Below are positions 17,075 through 25,454 of a DNA stretch of 64,000 nt, piece by piece. The notes beneath the pieces are model-generated. The model was not told where the DNA came from, searched no databases, and was given only the letters and a program-made list of their open reading frames with translations. Location of the stretch: positions 1,674,001 to 1,738,000 of the forward strand of contig CBDAUF010000002.1 in assembly GCA_965200535.1 (NCBI GenBank). Reading direction: 5' to 3'. Numbering within the stretch: position 1 is the first letter of the stretch; the number at the start of each line of letters is the position of its first letter. Made by a program: the position numbers and the translations under genes. Source of the stretch: MPNO01 sp965200535 (lineage in GTDB: Bacteria; Pseudomonadota; Alphaproteobacteria; MPNO01).

Positions 17075-18073
17075 ATGAAACTCGATGTCTTCAACCACGT
17101 TTTCCCGGAGGTCTTCATCGCGACGCTGGAGGAGACCATGCCGAAGCGTGCGGTGGCCCGATGGCGCTCGATCGCGACCCTCTGGAACATGGATGCGCGG
17201 CTCCGCCTCCTCGACGAGTTCGGCGACTACCAGCAGGTCATCTCGATGTCGCAGCCGCCGATCGATATTCTCGGCGGCCCGGACCAGACACCCGGCCTCG
17301 CCCGCGTTGCCAACGACGGCATGGCGGCGATCTGCCGTGCGCACCCGGACCGGTTCCCGAGTTTTCTCCTGAGCCTGCCGATGAACAACCCCGACGAGGC
17401 GGTCCGGGAGGTAGACCGCGCGGTTACCGAACTGGGCGCCTGCGGGGCGCAGATCCATTCCAACGTCAACGGCCGCGCGCTCGACGAGCCCGCCTTTTTC
17501 CCGGTCTTCGAGAGGCTCGAGCGCCTTGGGAAGCCGGTCTTCCTGCATCCGGCGCGGCCGATGTCGCACGCGGACTATCAGGCGGAAGACGTCTCGAAGT
17601 ACGAAATCTTCTGGGGCCTCGGCTGGGCCTACGAAACTTCGGCGGCGATGGCGCGCATTGTCTTCTCCGGCATGTTCGACAAGCTGCCCAACCTGAAGGT
17701 CCTGGCCCATCACTGGGGCGCCTACATCCCCCATGCGGAGGGCCGCCTGCCGCACTGGGAGGGACGGTCCTCGCAGTCGGATGAAACCGACTACGGCCCG
17801 CTCGAAGACAACCTGAAGCGTCCGGTAACCGAGTATTTCAAGATGTTCTACGCCGATACCGCGATGTTCGGCGCGCAGGCCGCCAGCCAGTGCGGGCTCG
17901 AGTTTTTCGGCGCCGGGCACTCGCTTTTCGCAAGCGACTGCCCGTTCGACCGCGAGGGTGGGCGCATCCTGATCCGCGATACGATCGCAGTGGTCGACAG
18001 TCTGCGCTGCAGCGACCGTGAGCGCGAAGACATGTACCTCCACAACGGCCGCGCACTGCTCGGGCTGGACTAG
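17075..18073 (+). CDS. Amidohydrolase, aminocarboxymuconate-semialdehyde decarboxylase-like
   Basis: The protein has 332 residues, the size of ACMSD-type decarboxylases. Visible metal-site residues are the histidine of KPVFLHPARP near residue 170, the paired histidines of LKVLAHHWGAYIPH near 215 and the aspartate of LFASDCPFDREGG near 290. The N-terminal motif is DVFNHVFPE, so the first histidine of the usual HxH pair is Phe6; only His8 remains. Members decarboxylate or hydrolyse carboxymuconate-like acids. The ATG at 17075 fits the family N-terminus. It is followed after 5 bases by a DadA-like oxidoreductase, so they form an operon. The substrate is uncertain. Confidence 0.75.
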   Translation: MKLDVFNHVFPEVFIATLEETMPKRAVARWRSIATLWNMDARLRLLDEFGDYQQVISMSQPPIDILGGPDQTPGLARVANDGMAAICRAHPDRFPSFLLSLPMNNPDEAVREVDRAVTELGACGAQIHSNVNGRALDEPAFFPVFERLERLGKPVFLHPARPMSHADYQAEDVSKYEIFWGLGWAYETSAAMARIVFSGMFDKLPNLKVLAHHWGAYIPHAEGRLPHWEGRSSQSDETDYGPLEDNLKRPVTEYFKMFYADTAMFGAQAASQCGLEFFGAGHSLFASDCPFDREGGRILIRDTIAVVDSLRCSDREREDMYLHNGRALLGLD

Positions 18074-18078
18074 CCGCG

Positions 18079-19323
18079 ATGACTCCACCCCGCGACGTGA
18101 TTGTCCTCGGGGCTGGAATCGTCGGCCTCTGCTCGGCGCTCTACCTCCAGCGCGACGGACACCGGGTCACGGTGATCGACCGGCTGCCCCCGGGAGAAGG
18201 AACCTCGTACGGCAATGCAGGGCTGATCCAGGTCGACGCCAACCTGCCCATCGCGACACCGGGAATCCTGTGGCAGGTGCCGAAGATGCTGACCGATCCG
18301 GAGGGGCCTCTGGTCATCCGCTGGCGCTATCTCCTCCGACTCGCGCCGTGGCTGATCCGCTTCGTCGCCGCATCGCAGCCAGAGAAGCTGGATGCGATCG
18401 CGAGCGCCCTTGCCGCGCTGCTCGACCGGGCCCACGACGCCTACCGCCCCCTTCTCGCGCAAGCGGACGCCGAAGACCTGTTTGCACCGACCGGCGAACT
18501 GTACGTTTATCGCAACCTCTCGGCCTACGAAGCGGCAAAACGGGACCACGACCACCGCCGCCGCTACGGAGCCACCCTGGAGGAGCTCGGCGCGGCCGAA
18601 CTGCGCCAGCTCGAACCCTCGCTCTCCCCCGACATCAAGCGCGGCGTCTTTTCTCCCGACTGTCTGCGCGTGGCCAACCCGCTGACGTTGTCGCAGCGGC
18701 TGGCGGGCGCTCTTGCCCGCGGCGGCGGCACGATCCGCCGGGAGGCCGTGACCGATGTCGAGTGCGAGGCAGAGGGGCCGGCCGCCGTCGTCACCGACGC
18801 CGGGCGGCACGAGGCAGACCGCCTGGTGCTGGCGATGGGTGCGTTCTCCAAGCCCTGGGCGGCCAAACTCGGCGCACGCGTCCCCCTCGATACCGAGCGC
18901 GGCTATCACCTGATGCTGCCCGACCCGGGGGTCGACCTTCGAACCCCGCTCGTGGTCGGCGACCATCGTTTCGGGATTGTCCCGATGGCGCACGGTATCC
19001 GGCTTGCCGGCACGGCGGAACTCGCCAGCGTCGATGCGCCGCCCAATTACCGGCGGTCGCGGATGCTTGGACCGATGGCGCAAAAAATCGTTCCCGGCCT
19101 CAATCTGGAAGGGGCCGAGGAATGGATGGGGTTTCGCCCGTCGATGCCCGACAGCCTGCCGGTGATCGGCCCGGTCCCCGGTTCCGGGCGCGCCTTGCTT
19201 GCCTTCGGCCACGGTCATCTCGGTCTCACGCTCGGCGCGATCACCGGACGGATCGTGGCCGACCTGGTTGCCGGCCGCGACAGCGGGTTCGACCGCAGCC
19301 CCTACCGCGCCGACCGTTTCTGA
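18079..19323 (+). CDS. FAD-dependent oxidoreductase, D-amino acid dehydrogenase-like (DadA family)
   Basis: The protein has 414 residues. The N-terminal dinucleotide motif is VIVLGAGIVGLCSALYLQRDG (residues about 4-24, GxGxxG core), followed by SYGNAGLIQVDA, typical of DadA-like enzymes. The C-terminal FAD contact region is GFRPSMPDSLPVIGPV near 355 and FGHGHLGLTLG near 380. It oxidises an amine or D-amino acid with electrons passed to the respiratory chain or oxygen. It follows the ACMSD-like gene by 5 bases. The true substrate is not readable from sequence. Confidence 0.82.
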   Translation: MTPPRDVIVLGAGIVGLCSALYLQRDGHRVTVIDRLPPGEGTSYGNAGLIQVDANLPIATPGILWQVPKMLTDPEGPLVIRWRYLLRLAPWLIRFVAASQPEKLDAIASALAALLDRAHDAYRPLLAQADAEDLFAPTGELYVYRNLSAYEAAKRDHDHRRRYGATLEELGAAELRQLEPSLSPDIKRGVFSPDCLRVANPLTLSQRLAGALARGGGTIRREAVTDVECEAEGPAAVVTDAGRHEADRLVLAMGAFSKPWAAKLGARVPLDTERGYHLMLPDPGVDLRTPLVVGDHRFGIVPMAHGIRLAGTAELASVDAPPNYRRSRMLGPMAQKIVPGLNLEGAEEWMGFRPSMPDSLPVIGPVPGSGRALLAFGHGHLGLTLGAITGRIVADLVAGRDSGFDRSPYRADRF

Positions 19324-19354
19324 CGCGAAGCGTCGGCGGTGAACCGGCCGGCCG

Positions 19355-20101
19355 TCATGCGAAACTGCCGCCGCCGTTGACGTTCATCACCTCGCCGGTG
19401 ATGAAGCTCGCACGGTCGGATATGAGGAAGCGCGCGGCGTCGGCGATTTCTTCCGGCCGGCCCATCCGGCCGAGCACGGCGCGGCCGGATGCGTTGGCGC
19501 GGTCCTCGGCCGTGTAGCCTGCGGTCATGGCGGTTTCGGTCGCACCGGGGGCAATCGCGTTGACCCGGATTCCGTCGCCGCCGAGGGAACGGGCGAGCGA
19601 CCGGGTCAGCGCAACGATCGCCGCCTTGGAACTTGCGTAGGCAGGCCCGCCCCGGCCGGTGCCGCCAACCCCGCCGACATGGACAATCCCCGAAGCGGTC
19701 AGCACGATGGACCCGCTGCCGGCCGCGATCATCGGAACGGCAGCCGCCTGCGCCATCAGAAATGACCCGGTGACGTTGACCGCGAGAACGCGGTTGAACT
19801 GATCGGCGTCGAGTTCGCGCCACGGCGCATTAGAATGGATGGCCGCGAAGTGGATCAGCGCGTCCAGCCCGCCATACCTGCCGACAGCGGTGTCGACCGC
19901 CCGCGCGCAGTCGTCGGCGTTCGACACGTCGCCGGCGCAAAGGGTGAGTGCATTTCCGGCTCCGGGATGCGCCGCTTCGAGAGCTTCGGTCCGAAGATCG
20001 AGCGCGAGCACTCGATGCCTGTCCTCCGCCAGATCGCGCGCGCAAGCCTGTCCTATGCCGCTCGCGGCTCCGGTGACGATGATGGTCTTGCCGTCGTTCA
20101 T
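19355..20101 (-). CDS. Short-chain dehydrogenase/reductase (SDR)
   Basis: The protein has 248 residues, a classical SDR. The cofactor motif is TGAASGIGQACARDLAED (residues 10-27). The active site carries serine in VLTASGIVHVGG and the YASSKAAIVALTRSLA motif near 150-165. The C-terminus has the usual FITGEVMNVNGGGSF. It interconverts an alcohol and a ketone with NAD(P). It is the second gene of a two-gene operon after the TPR protein, with an 18-base gap. It converges with the DadA-like gene. The substrate is unknown. Confidence 0.85.
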   Translation of the reverse strand: MNDGKTIIVTGAASGIGQACARDLAEDRHRVLALDLRTEALEAAHPGAGNALTLCAGDVSNADDCARAVDTAVGRYGGLDALIHFAAIHSNAPWRELDADQFNRVLAVNVTGSFLMAQAAAVPMIAAGSGSIVLTASGIVHVGGVGGTGRGGPAYASSKAAIVALTRSLARSLGGDGIRVNAIAPGATETAMTAGYTAEDRANASGRAVLGRMGRPEEIADAARFLISDRASFITGEVMNVNGGGSFA

Positions 20102-20119
20102 TCCATCCTCCGGACCCGG

Positions 20120-21505
20120 TTACGCGAAAGAAACGGCCTTCGCGGCGGCCGCTTCCGCCGCGCCGATCTCGCCGAGCGCGGCGAGGACGCGCGCATAACG
20201 GCGGAAAACGATCGGGCTGGTCGGCCGTTCCTCGCAGCGTTCGGAAAGCAACGAACGGGCGAGCCGTGCGCGCCCCGCCATTTCCGCCGCGTGGATCAGC
20301 GATCGCCGGAACAGATCGCGCTGCGCATGGCTGCCGCCAACCGCGCGGATCGCCCGGCGTTGTGGATAGAGGAGATCGACCGCCGTTCCCCAGTCGTCCG
20401 CCTTCGCCGCTGCCGCAGCGCGGCAGAGGGCGAGCCCGACATCGGCCATCACTCTCGCCTGGGTATCGCCGGCCTCTTTGGCGAATCCCTCGGCAGCGGC
20501 AATCAGGGCATCGAGCGCCTCTCCGCGGCCCGCGGCCGCGAACGCCATGGTGTAATGGACGTCCGCAAAGACGAGTTGCAGGTCTTCGATCCTCTCGGCC
20601 GCGGCATCCGCCACGTTTTCCCAGCGGCCGCCGACATCGACCCCTTCTTCTTCGAGCCGCCACAGGATGGAGACTGCATTGCAGATGTCGAGATATTCAA
20701 ACGCGCCCTCGGGCAGCACGTCCCGGTCGAACAGATCGAGCACGGCATCGAACTGCCCCAGTTCGAAATAGTAGAGGGTCCGGTGCCACCAGAGATGGTT
20801 GGCGAAGGCGTTGCAGCCGTCGAAGTCCCCGGCGCGCGCATCAATCCATGCGATGCCGTCGCGGTGCCGGCCCGTCATCTCCATCACATGGGCCACCGCG
20901 TGGGCGGCCCAGATGTCGGTCCGGTCGATCTCGAGTGCGCGGCGGCCGCGCCGTTCCGCCTCGTCGTAGGCGCCGCACTCCTCGTGAGCGAAAGCGGACA
21001 TGCCGAGCACCTTGCCGAAATCCGGCACGGATTCGTCCCAGTGCGGCGCGGCGCGGGCCTGCACTTCGCGCATACCGCGGCAGTCTCCGAGGTAGAAGTT
21101 CCAGTATTCGGATAGCTTGAGCGCAACCACATCCCGCGGCCACTCGGTCAGAATCTCGTCCCAGACGACGAGCGCTCGCTTCTGGTCGCCCGACGCCCAC
21201 GCATCCAGCGCCTCGATATGGTGTTTTTCGCGCCGACCGCAGCCGCCCCTGCGTGCGGCCTCGCGCGCGGCTTCGAGCGAAGAACGCGCGCGCCCGAGCA
21301 GTTTGCGGCTCGCAAACAACAGCATGAAATAGCCGCGCAGGACATTCGCCATGACAAAAGCCGGATCGGCTTCGAGCGCCGCCTTGAGGTGATCCCCGGT
21401 GTCCGATCTGAGACCGAGATAAGCGCCGACCGCGCGATCGAAGTCTGCCACGGCCGCATCGCTCGCGGCGGCGATCTCCAGTCCCCTGCAATCCGTTCTG
21501 GCCAT
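20120..21505 (-). CDS. Tetratricopeptide repeat protein, TTC38-like
   Basis: The protein has 461 residues, alpha-helical and with no signal peptide. The pattern HLKAALEADPAFVMANVLRG, EKHHIEALDAWASGD and IWAAHAVAHVMEMTGRH matches the TTC38 (TPR domain 38) family, a conserved but poorly understood group found in animals and many proteobacteria. The start at 21505 has AGGAGGGA seven bases upstream and was preferred over an in-frame ATG at 21625. It is the first gene of an operon with an SDR. The function is unknown. TPR proteins usually bind other proteins. Confidence 0.75.
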   Translation of the reverse strand: MARTDCRGLEIAAASDAAVADFDRAVGAYLGLRSDTGDHLKAALEADPAFVMANVLRGYFMLLFASRKLLGRARSSLEAAREAARRGGCGRREKHHIEALDAWASGDQKRALVVWDEILTEWPRDVVALKLSEYWNFYLGDCRGMREVQARAAPHWDESVPDFGKVLGMSAFAHEECGAYDEAERRGRRALEIDRTDIWAAHAVAHVMEMTGRHRDGIAWIDARAGDFDGCNAFANHLWWHRTLYYFELGQFDAVLDLFDRDVLPEGAFEYLDICNAVSILWRLEEEGVDVGGRWENVADAAAERIEDLQLVFADVHYTMAFAAAGRGEALDALIAAAEGFAKEAGDTQARVMADVGLALCRAAAAAKADDWGTAVDLLYPQRRAIRAVGGSHAQRDLFRRSLIHAAEMAGRARLARSLLSERCEERPTSPIVFRRYARVLAALGEIGAAEAAAAKAVSFA

Positions 21506-21612
21506 GACCGGTCCCTCCTGCGCGCACGTTAGCATTGCGGGAGAGCGACAGAAATGCGGCGAAGCGCCGGTGTGTCCGTTATGCTCGCCGCGGCTGACGA
21601 AAGGACAAAGCC

Positions 21613-22965
21613 ATGACCGGCGCACTGAGCCCCGCGCAGACGAGTCTGCAAGCCCGCGCGAGAGAGCTTGCGGAAGAGCATGTCGCCGGCCGCGCCGCGG
21701 AGATCGACGAAACCCGCGAGTATCCCTGGGACACGGTGGACCGGCTGCGGGAAGCCGGCTTCATGGGGATGACAGTGCCAAAATCGCTCGGCGGACAGGG
21801 TCTCGGTTTTTTCGACGCCTCTCTGGTCATCGAGGAGTTCGCGCGGGTTTGCGCGGTCACCGGGCGCATCGCGGTCGAATCCAACATGGGTGCGCTGTCG
21901 GCCGTGATGGCCTACGGAACGGAGACCCAGAGGCGGCAGTGGGCGGACGCCGTTCTCGGCGGCGACAAGCCGGCGATCTGCATCACCGAGCCCGAGGCCG
22001 GCAGCGCGGCCTCCGAAATGACCACGCGCGCCGACCGGCGGGGCAACGATTACGTCATAAACGGGCGCAAGCACTGGATTACCGGCGGCGGGGTTTCGCG
22101 CCTGCATCTCGTGTTCGCCCGCGTCTACGACGAACGGGGCGAGGAACAGGGAATCGCCGGATTTATCGCAGTCCGCGGCGAGACGCCGGGTCTGGCGATC
22201 GGCGAGCGCGAGCGGACCATGGGGCTTCGCGGTATCCCGGAAGCCGAAATCCGTTTCGAGGACATGGCGGTCCCGCGCGCGGCGATGCTCGTACCGCCGC
22301 GGGGTTTGCGCAAGGGATTCGCCGACCTGATGAACGCGTACAACAGCCAACGTGTCGGCGCTGCCACGGTGGCGCTCGGCGTTGCCGCCGGGGCGTTCGA
22401 CCATGCGCTCGAGTACGCCAAGACGCGCGAACAGTTCGGCCGTCCGATATGTGAATTCCAGGGTCTCCAGTGGATGCTGGCGGACATGTCGATCGAGATC
22501 GAAGCCGCCCGCGCCATGATCCGCCGCGCGGCCCTCTCGGCGGGTGACGGTTTCCCCGATGTGACAATGGCCGCCCAGGCGAAAGTGCTGGCGAGCGAGA
22601 TGGCGATCCGCGTGACCAACGACGCCCTGCAGGTCCTCGGCGCCGCCGGCTATTCCCAGTCCCGTCCTCTCGAGCGCATGGTGCGCGATGCGCGCATGTT
22701 CGCGATTGCCGGGGGGACGGCGCAGATCCTGAGAACGGTGGTCGCGGGCCGGCTGCTCGACCGGAAACTTCCGCAGACGCGGGACGGCTACGCCGGGAAG
22801 ACGGTCGGAGAAGAGACCGGCGACGCCGGCAAGACCAATGGGCGCCGGGACCGCGAAGCCGTTGCGCTCCGTCAGAATCTCAAGCGGCGGAAGGCGCAGA
22901 GCCGGGCGCGCAGCGCCTCCGATACCGACGGCGCACACAGTCCGCCCACGTCCCGAACCGGGTAG
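21613..22965 (+). CDS. Acyl-CoA dehydrogenase-fold protein, candidate 3-sulfinopropanoyl-CoA desulfinase
   Basis: The protein has 450 residues. Residues 1 to about 392 match the acyl-CoA dehydrogenase fold: ICITEPEAGSAASEMTTRA near 122 (flavin loop), MGLRGIPEAEIRFEDMAVP near 203 and KTREQFGRPICEFQGLQWM near 270. Both positions that can hold the catalytic base lack an acid: Gln246 (in NSQRVGAA) and Gly367 (in AIAGGTAQIL). Arg85 sits in AVTGRIAVES. The Advenella 3-sulfinopropionyl-CoA desulfinase has glutamine, glycine and an essential arginine at corresponding positions. Residues 393-450 are a charged, low-complexity tail not usual in the family. AAAGGA precedes the ATG. It stands alone before murA. 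Confidence 0.65.
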   Translation: MTGALSPAQTSLQARARELAEEHVAGRAAEIDETREYPWDTVDRLREAGFMGMTVPKSLGGQGLGFFDASLVIEEFARVCAVTGRIAVESNMGALSAVMAYGTETQRRQWADAVLGGDKPAICITEPEAGSAASEMTTRADRRGNDYVINGRKHWITGGGVSRLHLVFARVYDERGEEQGIAGFIAVRGETPGLAIGERERTMGLRGIPEAEIRFEDMAVPRAAMLVPPRGLRKGFADLMNAYNSQRVGAATVALGVAAGAFDHALEYAKTREQFGRPICEFQGLQWMLADMSIEIEAARAMIRRAALSAGDGFPDVTMAAQAKVLASEMAIRVTNDALQVLGAAGYSQSRPLERMVRDARMFAIAGGTAQILRTVVAGRLLDRKLPQTRDGYAGKTVGEETGDAGKTNGRRDREAVALRQNLKRRKAQSRARSASDTDGAHSPPTSRTG

Positions 22966-23047
22966 CCGGGGGTTCCGGAACAACCCTTCCCGCATGCTAT
23001 ACATCCGCCGCGCGCCCCGGCCTCATTCAGGTTTCAACGGATAGTTG

Positions 23048-24319
23048 ATGGACGCCATCCGACTCCGCGGCGGCAGGACGCTTGCCGGGACCATATCGAT
23101 CGCCGGCGCGAAGAACGCGGCGCTGCCGCTGATGGCAGCCTCTCTCTTGACCGACGAACCGCTGCGTCTCAGCAATCTGCCGCGTGTCGTCGATATCACG
23201 ACGATGAGAAACCTGCTCCGTACCCATGGAGTCGTTGTCGAGAACGGAAAAAGCGCAAGCGAGATGACATTCGATGCCAGCGGCGTTCGGAATACCACCG
23301 CGCCCTACGATCTCGTACGCCGGATGCGGGCGTCGGTTCTGGTGCTGGCTCCGCTGGTCGCGCGATTCGGGCGCGCGCGGGTTTCTCTGCCCGGCGGCTG
23401 CGCCATCGGGACCCGGCCGATCGATCTGCATCTGGAGGCGCTGCGCCGGTTAGGAGCCGAGATCGAGCTCTCCGACGGCTATGTCGAGGCGCGCGCCCTC
23501 CGGCGGCTGACCGGCGCGGACTTCACGTTTCCATCCGTATCCGTGGGTGCGACGGAAAACGCCATGATGGGTGCCTGCCTCGCCCGCGGGGAGACAGTGC
23601 TGAGAAACGCCGCCCGGGAACCGGAAATCGTCGATCTCGGACGATGCCTCATCGCCATGGGGGCGACGATCGGCGGTCTGGGAACCGATGTCCTGCGCAT
23701 CCAGGGGACCGACAGGCTGCGGGGCACGCGGCATTCCGTCATCGCCGACCGGATCGAGGCGGGAACCTATGCCATAGCGACCGCGATGACGGGCGGCGAC
23801 GTCGTTCTCGACGGCGCCGACCCGGATACGCTCCGGGCGTTGTTGGACACGCTGGCAGGTGCAGGAACGAAAATCGAGGAGAACGGGAAGAGCATCCGCA
23901 TCTTCTCCCGCGGCGACCCGACCCGCGCGGTGGACCTTGTCACCCAACCCTATCCCGGGTTTCCGACAGACCTGCAGGCGCAAATCATGTCGCTGACCAC
24001 CGTTGCCGTCGGCGCGTCCCGCATCACCGAAACCATTTTCGAGAACCGCTTCATGCACATCCCCGAACTGCTCAGAATGGGCGCCGATATCAGGGTTCGG
24101 GGCGCGACCGCGTTGGTGCGGGGGGTCGAGCGCCTGAAGGGCGCCGAGGTCATGGCCACGGATTTGCGCGCTTCGGTGTCGCTGGTCCTCGCCGGGTTGG
24201 TGGCCGAGGGCGAAACGACCGTCAACCGCATCTACCACCTCGATCGCGGCTACGAACTCATCGAGGACAAGCTCGCCGACTGCGGCGCAGACATCGAACG
24301 AATAACGGTCCCAGCATGA
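23048..24319 (+). CDS. murA: UDP-N-acetylglucosamine 1-carboxyvinyltransferase MurA
   Basis: The protein has 423 residues, full length for MurA, the enolpyruvyl transferase of the first committed step in peptidoglycan synthesis. Lys22-Asn23 in AGAKNAALPLMAASLL and the active-site Cys118 in SLPGGCAIGTRPIDLHLEAL are present. The reactive cysteine predicts fosfomycin sensitivity. A TTG lies just upstream at 23045, and the ATG at 23048 is preferred. The TGA stop overlaps the ATG of the DUF2948 gene (ATGA). It is the first gene of the conserved alphaproteobacterial block running to yacG. Confidence 0.95.
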   Translation: MDAIRLRGGRTLAGTISIAGAKNAALPLMAASLLTDEPLRLSNLPRVVDITTMRNLLRTHGVVVENGKSASEMTFDASGVRNTTAPYDLVRRMRASVLVLAPLVARFGRARVSLPGGCAIGTRPIDLHLEALRRLGAEIELSDGYVEARALRRLTGADFTFPSVSVGATENAMMGACLARGETVLRNAAREPEIVDLGRCLIAMGATIGGLGTDVLRIQGTDRLRGTRHSVIADRIEAGTYAIATAMTGGDVVLDGADPDTLRALLDTLAGAGTKIEENGKSIRIFSRGDPTRAVDLVTQPYPGFPTDLQAQIMSLTTVAVGASRITETIFENRFMHIPELLRMGADIRVRGATALVRGVERLKGAEVMATDLRASVSLVLAGLVAEGETTVNRIYHLDRGYELIEDKLADCGADIERITVPA

Positions 24320-24738
24320 ACCCCAAGCTCGCGCTCATCGCCCGCGACGCCGAGGATCTCGAGGTGATTTCGTCGATCCTTCAGGATGCCATCGTGCCGA
24401 TGAACGAAATAACGTTCATCGAGAACGAAGGCCGCTTCGTCCTCGTTGCGAGTCGTTTCTGCCGCGAAGACCGCGGTGCGCGGGACGGTGTCTTCGAACG
24501 GGTCAGCTGTGCGCTCCGTTTCGACCGGATCGACGGCGTCAGGCGGCGTAACCTCGATCCGGCCCGGCTGTCGGGTGTACTGTCATTGCTCGCCATTCGC
24601 CGCGAGGCGGAGTATATCGACCTGATCTTTTCCGGGGACACCACGATCCGGCTGATGACAGACGAGATCGCCTGCCGCCTCGACGATCTGGATCTGCGGT
24701 GGCCGACGCGGCTGAAGCCCGATCATCCGGATAGCTGA
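24316..24738 (+). CDS. DUF2948 family protein
   Basis: The protein has 140 residues, cytoplasmic. It opens with LIARDAEDLEVISSILQDAI and has VASRFCREDRG and IRLMTDEIACRLDDLDL, the pattern of the DUF2948 family found next to murA in alphaproteobacteria. The function is unknown. The start ATG overlaps the murA stop by 4 bases, so translation is coupled, which suggests a link to cell-envelope growth or simply shared expression. hisG follows after 53 bases. Confidence 0.85.
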   Translation: MNPKLALIARDAEDLEVISSILQDAIVPMNEITFIENEGRFVLVASRFCREDRGARDGVFERVSCALRFDRIDGVRRRNLDPARLSGVLSLLAIRREAEYIDLIFSGDTTIRLMTDEIACRLDDLDLRWPTRLKPDHPDS

Positions 24739-24791
24739 GGCGGACCCGCCGGGCGTGGGACAAGGCCGCGGATGCGCGCGAAGACAGGGTA

Positions 24792-25454
24792 ATGGACAAG
24801 AACAAGGCATTGGTGCTGGCATTGCCGCGGGGGCGGATCCTGAGCGAGGTGACCCCCATCCTCTCGCGCGCCGGGATCGTGCCCGACGGCGAGTTCGACG
24901 AAAAGGACACACGGGCGCTCCAGTTCCCGACCAACATCGGCAACTTCTCGATCATCCGGGTACGCAGTTTCGATGTCGCGACCTTCGTTGCCTTCGGTGC
25001 TGCCCATTTCGGGATTGCCGGCAACGATGTCCTGATGGAGTTCGACTACCCGGAGATCTACGCGCCGCTCGATCTCGGCGTCGGCAAATGCCGGATGGCG
25101 GTCGCCGCCACCGCCGAACTGCTCCAGACGGAAAAGCCCGAGCGCTGGAGCCATGTTCGGGTCGCCACCAAATACCCGTCGATCACCAGGCGCCATTTCG
25201 CGGCAAGGAACGTCCAGGCCGAATGCATCAAGCTCAACGGGGCACTGGAACTCGCACCCCGGCTGGGGCTGTGCCGCCGCGTCGTCGACCTCGTTTCGAC
25301 CGGCGCCACGCTCAGGGCCAACGGCCTTGTCGAGGTCGAAACCATCGCCCACATCACCTCGAGGCTTGCCGTCAACCGCGCCGCGCTGAAGACCCGGTCC
25401 GAGGAGATCAACTATTGGATCGACCGGTTCCGGGATGCCCTCGATGACGGCTAG
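24792..25454 (+). CDS. hisG: ATP phosphoribosyltransferase, short form HisG
   Basis: The protein has 220 residues. It catalyses the first step of histidine synthesis, joining ATP and PRPP. Visible are LALPRGRILSEVTPILSRAG near residue 8, FGIAGNDVLMEF near 77 and the PRPP-binding LVSTGATLRANGLVE near 168. It ends where long-form enzymes continue into an ACT-like regulatory domain, so it is the short form, which needs the regulatory partner HisZ. No hisZ is in the window. The gene overlaps the start of hisD. Confidence 0.92.
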   Translation: MDKNKALVLALPRGRILSEVTPILSRAGIVPDGEFDEKDTRALQFPTNIGNFSIIRVRSFDVATFVAFGAAHFGIAGNDVLMEFDYPEIYAPLDLGVGKCRMAVAATAELLQTEKPERWSHVRVATKYPSITRRHFAARNVQAECIKLNGALELAPRLGLCRRVVDLVSTGATLRANGLVEVETIAHITSRLAVNRAALKTRSEEINYWIDRFRDALDDG

